The notes below the pieces were generated by a model. The model was not told the origin of the DNA. It was given only the letters and a program-made list of their open reading frames with translations, and did no database searches. Below, in pieces: positions 13,209 through 24,229 of a stretch of DNA of 64,000 nucleotides; within the stretch, counting starts at the first letter, position 1; each line of letters begins with the position of its first letter. The stretch comes from Cryptomeria japonica (Eukaryota; Streptophyta; Pinopsida; Cupressales; Cupressaceae): contig NC_081415.1 in assembly GCF_030272615.1 (NCBI RefSeq), positions 262,010,425 to 262,074,424 on the forward strand. The letters run 5' to 3'. Position numbers and translations under genes: made by a program.

Positions 13209-14237
13209 TTTTGTTATTATTTATTTATTTATTTTAATTTTAATTTATATTTATATATATATAAATAATGACTTCATTAAAACATTAAAATTGTTAACAA
13301 ATTCTCTAATAAACCATTTTCCATAATTAAATATATATAGGATTTGCATTAAATAATTTAATTCCATAAACCTATTTACATATAAAATAATTACATACGT
13401 ATTTATAAGTACATGATCAAATTATTATAAGAACTTATATACATATATATAATACGTATATATATTTAATTAATCTCAAATAATTACATATAGGTATAAA
13501 CAAAATTCATGACGTAATTAATTTCACGATCATATATAATATCTATATAGATATGTATGTATATGATTGATTCAATATCTTATATACATATATATGTTAT
13601 ACTATTTTCAAATTACCAAAGTAAACTTATTAGTACGATATTTCATACATTTATACATATCTGAACAAAAAGAACATATAAACATAGGGTCAATATTCAT
13701 TTTTGAATCATTTACACATTTCATCTCTTTTAACAATAAAGCATAATATTTCACAATCACTCTTGCAACTTAGATTTAATTCAAATCACCACTTAAATCT
13801 TGCAATCAATGCACATGAATAAATATTTAAATCAATCTACTACTCATTCCAAGTTCATCATTCCAATTTGAACAAATACTCAAATAAGGTCATTTAAATC
13901 ATCCATCTTTTCAAGATGCAAATTATAAATCCTAATGTGGTGTGTGAGAGATTCCATCTATTCTAACTAAATACAAGAGCTAAGACAACTCTACCTGAAC
14001 CATGTTCTCGCCTTCATCTGCGTTCACTAGTTCCTGCATTCACTTGCACTCAGTTGCTCATTAGCAATGACTATCCCAATTTTACAATAAAAATTATTAC
14101 TGATCATTTGATTGTATATAAATTATTTCAGTGTATTCGATCTCCTATCTTATTTCATTGAAAATTCCAATTTCATTTGTGAAAAATAAACATTATTTTC
14201 CTAATTAAATAATTATGGAAAAATAGGGTTCGTGACA
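13209..14237. other. A+T-rich DNA, possibly an old LTR
   Basis: This holds dense TATA/ATAT runs (13230-13700) and no coding signal. On the minus strand it starts with TGTCACGAACCC at 14237, which resembles the start of some Ty3/gypsy LTRs, but neither a second copy nor a primer site was found. LINE 1 would have inserted into this sequence. Confidence 0.3.
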
Positions 14238-14838
14238 TCAAAAACAAGAAAGGGATAAAACCCAGGGAAGACTCACTATCTTACAAATAGATTTGGATCA
14301 CATCCAAAAAACATGAACTGAGAAATAACATCTTCAATGTCTAGTTACAGCTCCAGTTAAGCACATAACAACTTTCACTTACTTCTCCACACTTCTTCTC
14401 TGCTTCTGAAAGATCAATACTTTATTTGCACACTCTACATCATACCACACACAATATTGTTACATTTATTTATACATGACATCAACTGATTGATCTATCA
14501 TCAAGGTCGGCTCAACACTCATCACCAAATTATAAATATATAACCATACACACTACAATATCATATGCGGACAAAAACAATGTTGGCTAAGACATAGCAT
14601 GGACCTAAATCACCACCTCAAACATGAAACACCTCCAATAATTATTCCTCGAACATCTGCAATATGCTACAATCATCATGTCGGACAAGAACATGAAGAA
14701 CACCACCAGACCAAAGAAAATCATCAATAACGTGCTCAACAATCAATGTGGACCACTAGCATGAATGATACATGATCTAGAAACATCCACAAGCATCATG
14801 AATTACTAGAAACATCCACACCAACACAAATTACTAGA

Positions 14839-14864
14839 ATCATCATCATCATCATCATCATCAT
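14839..14864. repeat. (ATC)n microsatellite
   Basis: About eight and a half uninterrupted ATC units inside the copia LTR. Confidence 0.9.
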
Positions 14865-15071
14865 ATCGGATCTCAAGAACACTAACTCAACTAAATGTCA
14901 ACATGAAAAATCACTTGCAGACCTCCAAATCACAAACCATTTAAATTAAGGACACATATGAATGTCCAAACATTTCTCCAAATCCACAAAATAAGATATT
15001 ACAATGTGGAGCAATACGGATCAAAATAACGAACACTCTGCCAACATTGAACAACAGAAAAACTGGCCACA

Positions 15072-16040
15072 GGGTGAACTCACAATGTTGGTTCCCACTT
15101 TTCAGTACATCCTATTTTTTGTTGAAATCATACATTTTTTAGAAAATATATTGATTTAAGCTTTAAAAGGTCCCATTTGAAGTAATTAATTGAAGAGAGT
15201 TATATCAAAGGCTCTTAGATCAAGATTTATTGGATAGAACCTCTCTACTTCTAAATTATACTTTTAATGGAGTCTTCTTTGCATCTTTCAAATGTTGATA
15301 AAAAACCAATTTTACATTAGCTTTTTGGGGGTCAAATGAATTCATTTAGAAGTTTTATTTTTTCAAGTATTTAGTCCTTATTATAAGCTTTCTAATAGTA
15401 TAATTTTTAATATATTTTTATTTTACTTCTTATGAATGTAGGTTTTTCACCAAACATGAACTTTTTTGTTCAATGCATTGAAAAAAATAGTAAACTAATT
15501 CAAAAAAAATATGAAAATATCTATGCACTAGGTATTGATGTCTTCTTTCTAACAAAAAAGAGAAAATTGAATTTTGATACATATAGAACAAGTTATGTGT
15601 TCAAACATACACCTATATCTAAATTATAATTAGTTGGACTTCAAAACTTAATAAAATGAAAAATATTTAACATATCACTATCAAACCAACTGCATGCCCT
15701 GGTTGTTGACGTTACAAACCAAAATTCAAAATAATTAAGTTTTAATCATTTATAGAAAAAAGTTATGTGTTTCGGGATGCACATCACTCTTAAAAAAAGT
15801 TTGATGTAAAAAACTACTTTTTGAGGGAGATGGAAAAATCAATAAAAATTTTTTCAAAAAAATTAAAAAATATATATTTAGAATCTAGAAACAAGATGTT
15901 ACAAATCACTAGTTTACATCATCTTCAAATTCTTAACGGTTTAAAAGTTATAGGTGTCGAAAAGTGGAGGTTTTTTTCAAAATGTTCATCTAAGTGTCAA
16001 AGTTGGTCAAAAAGTGGGAACCAGTATTGTGAGTTCACCC
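15072..16040. mobile_element. Non-autonomous element with 31-bp terminal inverted repeats
   Basis: The left end (15072-15102, GGGTGAACTCACAAT...) and the right end (16010-16040) are inverted copies matching at 29 of 31 positions. The flanks share CCACA (15067-15071 and 16040-16044, overlapping the right repeat by one C), a possible 5-bp target duplication. The 969-bp interior is A+T-rich and encodes no recognisable transposase; the small open frames at 15432, 15821 and 15954 look incidental. It sits within the copia LTR, whose sequence continues on both sides. A diverged piece resembling the right-hand end occurs near 50480-50560. The superfamily cannot be told from the ends alone. Confidence 0.6.
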
Positions 16041-16314
16041 CACAACACAAAAACTCATATCTCAACCAAAACTTCATGCAAACCTTTGAATCCTGCACTG
16101 AATCAACTAGAGATAATTATCTACAAACCCTTTAATCTACAAACTCTGATCCCAAACATATAAGCTTCATCGGATACAGCAACTCATTGAACATCACAAC
16201 ATCACTGCACCAAACAAAGAAATATGTTGACATCAATGACAACACATCTCTCAAATATCACCAGATATCTCATAAGCACATATTTGTAGCACTCATCTCA
16301 ATAATATCCCAACA

Positions 16315-16331
16315 ATCTCCCCCTTTGGCAT
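16315..16331 (-). other. Copia polypurine tract
   Basis: On the minus strand ATGCCAAAGGGGGAGAT abuts the LTR start TGTTGGG. The motif 'CCAAAGGGGGAGATTGT' is the classic plant copia arrangement. Confidence 0.8.
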
Positions 16332-16419
16332 TGATGGCAACATATGATGTGAAAAACAATCAATGACAAAGAAAAATAAATAATTCACTCTCCCAAAACG
16401 CTGCACACCAAATGCACCT

Positions 16420-17645
16420 TAGTTCTGATTAGAAGGGACAATTACCCCTAACTTCCCTTTGAGATACTCAAAATTATCCTTAGGCAAAGGCTTCGTGAAG
16501 ATATCTGCAATCTATTCCTTTGTGGATACATACTCCAATCTTATTTCCTTCTCATTTACTTACTCTCTCAAAAAGTGAAACTTGATAGATATATGCTTAA
16601 TCTTGGAATGCAACACCAGATTCTTAGAAATGTTGATAGCACTTGAATTGTCATAGTAAATAGCAATAGGCTCATCATACACAACTTTGGTATCCTTCAA
16701 CATCTTCTTCATCCATACCACTTGAGTACAATTGCTAGCAACAACAATATACTCTGCCTCTATAGTAGATAAGGAAATGGAATTCTACTTCTTAGTAAAC
16801 CAAGAAACCAATCTCTTACCCAAGAAAAATGCATCACCACTAGTACTCTTTCGGTCATCAACATCACCTACCCAATTAGCATTAGTAAAAACACTCAAAG
16901 TAAAATCATTATCTTTAGGATACCATAAGCCAAAATCAATTGTTCCTTTCAAATATCTAAATATTTTTTTAACAATACTAACATGAGATTCCTTAGGATC
17001 AACTTAAAATCTAGCAACAAGACAAACGACATTCATATATCAGGTCTAGTTTGAGTCAAATAGAGCAATCCACCAATCATAGATTTGTATTTGGTCTAAT
17101 TTGCATTAGGAGAATCATCATCTTTAGTCAACTTACATTCGGACACCATAGGGATACCTACTAATTTTGAATCATCTAAACCAAACTTCTTCAATAACTC
17201 TTTCACATACTTGGACTGCGATATAAAGATTCCGTTATCAGACTGTATAATTTGCAATCCTAGAAATAATTTCATCTCACCAATCATAGACATCTCAAAC
17301 TCATTCTGCATCTCATCAACAAACTTCTTGTACAAACCATCATTTCCTCCAAAAATAATATCATCAACAAAAACTTCAACAATCAAAATGTTATCATTAT
17401 CAATCTAGAAATACATATTACTATTAGCAGTACCTTTGTTGAATCGTAGCTTCAACAAATACTTGTCCAATATGGCATACCATGCCCTTGGGACTTGTTT
17501 CAATCCATACAATGCTTTCCTCAACTGGCAAACCATATCTCCTTGATCAGTCAATTGAAATCCATTTGCTTGCTCAATGTACACCTCTTCTTCCAATTCA
17601 CCATTTAGAAATGTTGACTTGACATCCATCTGATAGACTTTAAAA
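16420..17645 (-). pseudogene. Copia pol C-terminal half: RT and RNase H
   Basis: The RT part (17629-17096) shows MDVKSTFLNGELEEEVYIEQ, KALYGLKQVPRAWY and the catalytic box FVDDIIFGG, then FLGLQI and ISQSKYVKELLKKFG, all standard copia RT landmarks. After YKSMIGGLLYLTQTRPDI comes the RNase H (about 16860-16420) with STIEAEYIVVAS, the CTQVVWM segment, YYDNSSAINISKN, LREQV and the closing ADIFTKPLPKD. Several stops and at least one frameshift separate the parts. Reverse transcription of the element would be its role; it cannot work now. Confidence 0.85.
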
Positions 17646-17795
17646 TCCCTTAGAGTCTTAGGATTTTTTTTATTTTCAAACTCTTGTATTATTTCTTCTG
17701 CACTTGCACTACCCTTTCTACTCGATTCACTAGATTCACTAGAACAATATGAATTTGATTATGATTCTGAGGTTGCTTCCCATTGCTTGAACTGT
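17646..17795. other. Junction between copia element 1 and the old Ty3/gypsy element
   Basis: Copia RT homology ends near 17645 and plus-strand gag-like sequence starts after about 17800. The short stretch between reads as a Ser-rich peptide on the minus strand but matches nothing I recognise. Confidence 0.3.
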
Positions 17796-18579
17796 CATAT
17801 ATTAAAACTAACCACAAATTTGTTAATATAAGTTTCAAGCAATAGAGACCTAACAAATAATGGAGTACTAGACTGAATAATGGAAGTCTCCCAAATCATG
17901 CTGAAAACACAAATGCATGTGTATTCTTTGATATCAATATTGCAGCTAATGGGTGCAAATTGCACAAAATATTTGAAAATTTGGAGGTTAATTGTGTGGA
18001 AATGTAGAAGGCTACACAAATCATGCAAGCCAATTATAAATTTTCATCGCAACCCATTAATGCAATGATATTAGATTCTTATATCTTCATGGGGGAAATT
18101 GGTCCAAATGTGAGAGATGAGGTTAAAGAGTTTATGTTTCCATTTCAAAAGGATAATGAGCCTAAGTACTCTAAAGTGCAAGCTTTTCATAGCCAAAAAA
18201 GAAGTAACAATATGAGGAGCAAGAAGGAGCCATTATGATGGTATACCACTTGTAAATAACCCCAAGTCCGTCACACCCACACACAACTAGCACTCCTACA
18301 CCAACTACCTTTAAGTAAGATTTTTCTCCACCAAACAAGCTCCAAATGGTGACTGTCAACAAATATAGTGCAATAGAGGAGCTAAATAAGACAAGCAAAT
18401 ATGTCAATGTTGAACTTGTTGCAGAGTTGTCCATGCAGATGGAAGCACTAATACAATTATTAGATCACACAAAGGGTAGTAAATCCTCTACATAACAAGG
18501 GAAAATCTCATGTGTCAATGCAACTGTAGCAATGTTGGTGGTATTTAAAGAAAAATTAGAAGTTCCACTCTTTCTACTA

Positions 18580-18965
18580 AGTTTGAGAATCTTTAGGAAG
18601 AACTTGCATTGTTTTTTGGTTGATTTTGGAGCATAATGCAACATGATGCCATACTTAGTTTGTCAAAAGCTAGGGTTAACTCCCCCCTAGCTAATCGAGT
18701 TGTCATACAACTCAACAAGTTTGAAGTAAGAGTAATTAGAGTTCTTAAAAATGTACTCATATAGTTAGCGGTGGACCCTCAGATGTAAAATTATATTGAA
18801 ATTCATGTGGTAGACATTCCAAAACTATATGACATGCTTTTGAGTAGAGAATGGACCAAATGCCTGAGAAGATGGTTCTTTGCAAATTTCACTCAGTTAT
18901 GGTTACCATGGTGAGGATTGAGAAATTATATTTAGATAGATGTAGAACCAAAACTCAAACACATG
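18580..18965 (+). pseudogene. Old TAT element: aspartic protease
   Basis: The motif VDFGAxCNMMPYLVCQKLGL matches the protease active-site segment DTGAxxNxMP, with Thr replaced by Phe. Downstream phrases (YIEIHVVDIPKLYDMLLSREW near 18800-18850, then LWLPW) are the usual continuation in this element type. It would mature the Gag-Pol polyprotein. It is broken by several stops. Confidence 0.65.
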
Positions 18966-19659
18966 ATTACAACCCCTTATGAAGTAATTTACATAGAAGT
19001 GGACTTAGGTGTGCACAAGTTGGGTCAAATTTTAATGTTGGATCATAAAGAAGACAATGGGTCAGAGGTAGTACAATCTTGGGTATTCGGGAGTTTAGTC
19101 CTACTAATCAATAATTTGAAGAATGAAAAAAAAAAGATGTTTAGAAATATCAGATACCTAGAAGGGCTCATGGATCATTCCATCTTGTAACTTCCAATAT
19201 GGTGTCAAATATACCACTAGAAACATTTAGAATTCACTTGTTCCACTTGCCGATACATCATGGACTGGGTGAAGATATAGTTGTCCTAGGGAAATGGTGA
19301 AGAACACTCACAAAAATATTGGTCAACAAATGAAATCACTTTGGTTCAAGTTGATCCATTAGGAAAAGATTGAGAATATTTTGTGCTAGAATGAGATGCA
19401 ATCTTAACAAATATTGATAAAAGATGAAGCAAGGAGCATCACCAATACAGGGATCAAGTTAATCCTATTCAACCTCATCAGTCGAAGGAAGAGAAGAGGT
19501 TACCCATAGCCTAAAAAGGAAAGAAAGACTAAATCCCAAGGTAGAAAAAGTGAGGAAATTTAAAATTATGATTCGATAGTTCAAAAAGAAAACAAGGATG
19601 TGGAGCAAGAGTAGAACTAACAAACCCCAAAAGGAAATCATTCTTAATTACCTATAGCA

Positions 19660-19990
19660 TCCACGTGTACAAATAAAATGGTAGAATATGAGGTGTTAAT
19701 ACCTGACCTCCTACTAGCGCATAAAAAGGGAGTTAAGTTGTTGATTGCGGATGGGGATTGCTAGCTAGTCACCAAATAAATTGGGACTCACTATGCCTAT
19801 CATCATAAAAGGTTAAGAACATACCAGAACTACATTTAGGATCTAATTGAATATTTCAATGCATTCAATATCAAGTTGACCCCACAATAAAAATAGTGTG
19901 GCTTACTTGTTGGAAGTGTCAACAAGTTCCTTGGAACCCATAAAAAATTCTAAGTTAAAGAGATTCTCTGTGGACTTGGTCTCTACTCCC
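19660..19990 (+). pseudogene. Old TAT element: additional (archaeal-type) RNase H, located before RT
   Basis: NKMVEYEVLIPDLLLAHKKG followed by KLLIADGD and LVTK matches the AEYEALI...GDSELV core of the second RNase H of plant TAT elements. RLRTYQNYI and DLIEYFNAFNIKLTP then match the usual continuation. Glu (VEYE) and Asp (DGD) remain, but the Ser after GD has become Cys and stops interrupt it. The domain lies upstream of RT, while the normal RNase H follows RT at about 21300-21640. Confidence 0.65.
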
Positions 19991-20299
19991 ATTATGCCAA
20001 ATAATTTCATAAAATTTTAGGTATTAATTGATGATCAACATATCTTAGAGTTTTTAATGTGCAATTGGATCTTCTAAGCTCAAATAATAGACAATGAGGA
20101 GTGAGAGCCTATTGAGTTGGGGGGTGGAGGAATCATAAACTTTATAACAAACACTATCCCAAAAGGGATAGTATCCCTTGAGAATATGTTTGACCAAGAT
20201 GAGCCTACTCAAAGAAATAATCCTCATGAAGAGCCAAAGGTGATAAATTTAACCTTCACAACCTCAATAGTATGAAGAAAAAAAGGAACCTAATAGGAA

Positions 20300-21640
20300 A
20301 GGTATGTACATATAAAGAGAGAGAAGATATTCCCTAATTGCTTAAGAATTATCGAGGGGTGATAGATTGGAATTATGAAGAACTCAAAATACACAACACC
20401 TAAGTCATCATACACACTATGCCCCTGAAGCCTAGCACAAAGCTTTAGATAAAGGAAATCTCCAATGAATGCATCGATAGAACCATTGATCTTAAAGGAA
20501 GTATACAAGTTGTTGAGTTCTAGCATTATCTACCCAATTCGGCATTCTACTTGGGTAGCCAACATGGTTCCTATAATAAATAAAAATGAAGAAAATAAGC
20601 TCTATATAGATTTTTGGAACTTGAATTGAGCTTCAAAATAGGACATTTATCTACTGCTATCATTGGAAGAGGTGTTTCAAATAGTAAATGGTTCACAAAT
20701 GATATCTTTCTTGGATGGATATTCAAGCTATAATCAAGTGATGGTCCAAGAGGAAGATTGATTAAAGACAAATTTTTATGACTAAATGGGGGATTTTTGT
20801 TCATTGGCAAATCTCACTCGAGCTGATAAATATTGGGGAAACCTACCAAAGGGTGATGGATATACTATTCAAAGGCTTAGTGGGCAGGTGCATCATCATT
20901 CACATAGATAAATTGATAGTTTTTTAAAATAACTAAGAAAATCATGCGAACAACCTCATGAAAATGCTGCAAAGATGCCAAGATGTAAAAATTTCCTTGA
21001 ATCCCAAGAAATACATTTTTGGGGTAACTAAAGGTAAATTGTTGGATCACATGAGTTTGGAAAGGAGGATTGCATTGGCCCACAATGTGTAGAAGCCATC
21101 CAAAAGCTTGTTTTGTCAAATGCAAAGAAGTAGTTGAAGTCCTTTGGCAAGGTTTATTTTGTTTGTAAATTAATCAATGGGTTTCTAGAGATCATTCATG
21201 TGTTGATTATATGTTGAAGAAAGATGATAAGATCAAATGGAAGAGTTATGAAAATAAATAATTTAAAGAAATAAAAATTTTCATAATGAGTTCTCCTATT
21301 CTTTCAAGATAGGACTATACAAGGCCCTTCAAAATATATTCTTTTTTCTCATAATATTCTTATGTAGGAGTTTTGACTCAACATGGAGTAGATGAAGATG
21401 AGAGGCCAATTCTTTTCATGAGCTCTCCCCTAAAGAATGCTAAGTTGAGATACCCAAGCTTGGACAAATTATCCATCACCCTCATAAAAGCAGTAAATAA
21501 ATTTAGACATTATATACTAAGTTGTAAACTTATAGCCAATGTTCTAGACCCAACGGTGAAGTCAATGCTCATGCAAAATGAGCTAGGGAAACATGACTTG
21601 TGCAATGACAAGGTCTCTCAAAATCACTAGCTAGAGTTGA
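20300..21640 (+). pseudogene. Old TAT element: RT and RNase H
   Basis: The RT begins with LLKNYRGVIDWNYEELKIHN, the lead-in typical of this lineage, followed by a decayed SFLDGYSSYNQV-like region near 20710. The palm motif near 20890 reads IIIHIDKLIVF, where YLDD has become HIDK, so the second catalytic Asp is gone. SLNPKKYIFGVTKGKLLDH (about 20990-21050) and the connection region follow, then RNase H: GVLTQHGVDEDERPILFMSS, LRYPSLDKLSITLIKAVNKF and RHYILSC (21373-21500). The coding region is cut at 21684 by chromovirus 1. Confidence 0.72.
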
Positions 21641-21679
21641 TGAACATTTCATATGTCACCAATAAATATTCAAAGATAT

Positions 21680-21684
21680 TGCAA
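21680..21684. repeat. Target-site duplication of chromovirus 1 (left)
   Basis: TGCAA, identical to 28019-28023, as expected for a 5-bp Ty3/gypsy duplication. Confidence 0.85.
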
Positions 21685-22468
21685 TGATGCAGGAGCATCC
21701 CTGGTTCTTGGCAATCTTGCATCAACCAAACAAACATTTTCTTTTCAATTTGTTCATGTTTTGTAGTTCAGCATTTCATTTTGTGTTTCTTTGCATTTTC
21801 TCACTAGATCTTTCTGAGTTGTATTTTGATCATGGACATGTTCATCTACCTTATCCTTGGTCTGCAGGATGTTTGGATCTTTTCCCGACAAGTTATCGCT
21901 TCCAGAATCTGAGACAATTTTTTGGCTTAGAACATCAGAACTGCTTGGACCTATTTTCTATCGGTGAATCTTGTGGATCTCTTCCATAGCTTGTGAAGCT
22001 TAATTTCATTGTTTCCAACATTCATTAACATGTGGCTGACCTTCCCTTGGGTCCACACTTCATCCTTTGGATTTTCTAGAGGGATCTTTTGGCAGAGGTC
22101 GACCTTGTTGTTTTACACATTTTATCTTGATTCATCGGTATTTGTTTCGTTTTGGGCCAACATGAATCATCCTTGATCATATAAATCAATGTAATCAAGC
22201 ATGTGGGGAGTATTGATTAGGATATAGAAGATAGATCTAAGGATTAGGAGTTCTAGAGCTGGATGTTGCATAACACACATGTTTTGTACTCGGGCTTGTA
22301 AGTTGAATGTTGTAGCACACATGTTGCCGAAAGTTTGTAATCAAATTTTATGATTTAATAAATTTCTTTCTATATTACCTCTGTCATATTATGTTGATCT
22401 TTTTGTGTTAATTTGTTGCACTATCTGAATTATTCTCCTTGAGGACCCTCCTATCTTTGACTACACCA
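21685..22468 (+). mobile_element. Chromovirus 1 5' LTR
   Basis: 784 bp, starts TGATGCAGGAGCATCC and ends CTACACCA directly before the primer site. It aligns along its length with 27216-28018 by eye, with scattered substitutions and small indels. Open frames such as 21684-21989 are chance. Confidence 0.9.
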
Positions 22469-22470
22469 AG

Positions 22471-22484
22471 TGGTATCAGAGTGA
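22471..22484 (+). other. Primer-binding site (initiator tRNA-Met type)
   Basis: TGGTATCAGAGTGA, two bases after the 5' LTR; the first ten bases match the 3' end complement of plant initiator tRNA-Met. Confidence 0.85.
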
Positions 22485-22579
22485 GATTTCATTCCAGAGA
22501 TTGCAAAGTTTTGTAAGATCTTGTTGTGGGGTGGTGGAATTGAGGATCCGACCCATAGTTGTAGAGGACTTGTGTAAAG

Positions 22580-23870
22580 ATGGCATGAAGAAATGCTAGA
22601 GGTGGTGGAGTTTGTGGAAATGTAGACCCTAATGTGATGGAAATCTTGAGAGGAATTGCAGCCCGACTAGAAGTTGTTGAAACGACCCATAGACGAGGTC
22701 AACATATTGAAGATGTGAGCAATGATGAAGGAGAAGTTGAGGTAGGAGAAGCAATTACAAATCAACCAGCAATCAATCCAAAGGAAGAAAGGTTCTTGAG
22801 GGTTTTGAGTGGAGTGAACACCAAACCACATTTTACCCCACTAGATTATGATGGCAAGTTGGATTCAGATAAATTGATGAACTGGATCTTGGAGATGGAA
22901 AAGTATTTTGATTTTGAGAATACCGCAAAATAATGGAAGGTGAAATATGCTTGCTCTAGGTTGAAGGGTCATGCATCTCTTTGGTGGGAACATTTGAAAA
23001 TAGACCAACATAGAAGAGGTAAAGTATAGATCAAATTGAGGTAAAGTAAAGATCAAAGTGAATTTGTTCCAGAAGTTGCAGAACCTGAAGTAGAAAGAAA
23101 CTAGTGTAAAGGAGTATACCGAAGCATTCTACAAGTTGAACATTAAATCTAGACACATTGATGATGAGGTTGAACAAGTTACCCAATATTTAAATGGATT
23201 GTGAATGTCGATAAATATGAACTCAATTTGATTAAGATGCAGAGTGTGGAAGAAGAATACCAATATGCCTTGAAGGCAAAAGCAGCTAGGCAAAGGCAGA
23301 AGATTTCAAAGGAGGAAGATCCTATACTAAAGGTCGAGGAACCTGTGCAGGTCAGACTAAAGACAAGGAAGTTAGCTGAGATGGTAGTTCATATCAGAGG
23401 GATGACATAAATTTTTAATGAAAAAAAAATATGAAGGTTATCGGAATGAGGGTTATGGGAAGGAAGACAAAAGACAAGAAAAGAGAGTGTTTAGAGGAAC
23501 TTGTTTTAAATGCGGAGGAGAAGGACATCGTGCCTTTGAATGTAAGAAGACAAAGAACCACGGAAGAGCAACCTTGGCAGAAGAAGAACCTACTGATTCA
23601 AGTAACAGACCGGAGGATGGAGAGTTTTTGATGATGAGGAGATCATTAAATCAAACCGAAGGAGATCAAGAGCCCTTGCAGAGGAAGAATTTGTTCAAGA
23701 CAAGATGTAAAGTAGGTGGTAAGTGTTGTAAAGCTATAATTGATAGTGGTAGTACTGATAACCTTTTTTTGGTGGAAATGGTGACTAAGTTTAATTTGGA
23801 GAGGTTGAAACACCCTAAGTCTATCAAATATCATGGATTCAAGGTGAGCATAAGGTATTGGTAAGTGAGC
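22580..23870 (+). pseudogene. Chromovirus 1 gag and protease
   Basis: Gag packages element RNA. An ATG at 22580 reads on to DPNVMEILRGIAARLEVVE and the retrotransposon-gag core (LDSDKLMNWILEMEKYFDFE, then LKGHASLWWEHL). Gag then loses frame near 23030-23200 and recovers with VEEEYQYALKAKAARQ. The zinc knuckle CFKCGGEGHRAFEC (about 23490) is intact (C-x2-C-x4-H-x4-C). The protease follows with CCKAIIDSGSTDNLFLVEM (about 23728), keeping the DSG active-site triplet. Frames change at least three times. Confidence 0.82.
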
Positions 23871-24004
23871 AATGTTTGGTAAAATTGAAGATTTGAGCTT
23901 ATCATGATGAAATTTTGTGTGATATTATGCAAATGGATGTGTCATATCTTGTTGGGTAGACCTTGGCAGTATGATAGACAAGCGATGCATGATGGAAGAA
24001 GGAA

Positions 24005-24021
24005 TATATATATATATATAT
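24005..24021. repeat. (TA)n microsatellite within pol
   Basis: A short uninterrupted TA run between protease and RT, adding to the decay of the reading frame. Confidence 0.85.
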
Positions 24022-24229
24022 TGTTGTGGCTAATACAGAGAAACAAATCTTGTTGCCTTTGGAGGAGCTTGTGAAGAGTGACGTTTGTACTAATGCCAGA
24101 ATTTGTCTAGTTGATGGAAGGAAGTTCCTGGATGGGATGAGACATGAGAATATTTGATTTTCTTTAATTCTTAAGAAGACAAAGAATCTGGAGCCTGAAG
24201 AAGAACCACCAGAAGAGATAAAAGAATTG

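Larger units (their letters stand above)
14240..16314 (-). mobile_element. 3' LTR of copia element 1, interrupted
   Basis: Read on the minus strand, the LTR starts TGTTGGGATATTATTGAG directly after the polypurine tract and soon contains TGTCATTGATGTCAACATA, both common in plant copia LTRs. The LTR resumes left of the TIR insertion. Its terminal CA has not been located, so the left limit is approximate. Confidence 0.6.
14238..17645 (-). mobile_element. Ty1/copia element 1, 5'-truncated
   Basis: The minus-strand element keeps the C-terminal half of pol (RT, RNase H), a polypurine tract and one LTR. Integrase, protease and gag are missing: homology stops just upstream of FKVYQMDVKS near 17640. 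The LTR is split by a TIR element at 15072-16040. The outer LTR end near 14.24 kb is uncertain. Confidence 0.75.

Noticed and set aside
14221-14237. TGTCACGAACCC as a firm LTR start
   Set aside because: No polypurine tract on the expected side and no second copy in the window; kept only as a possibility.
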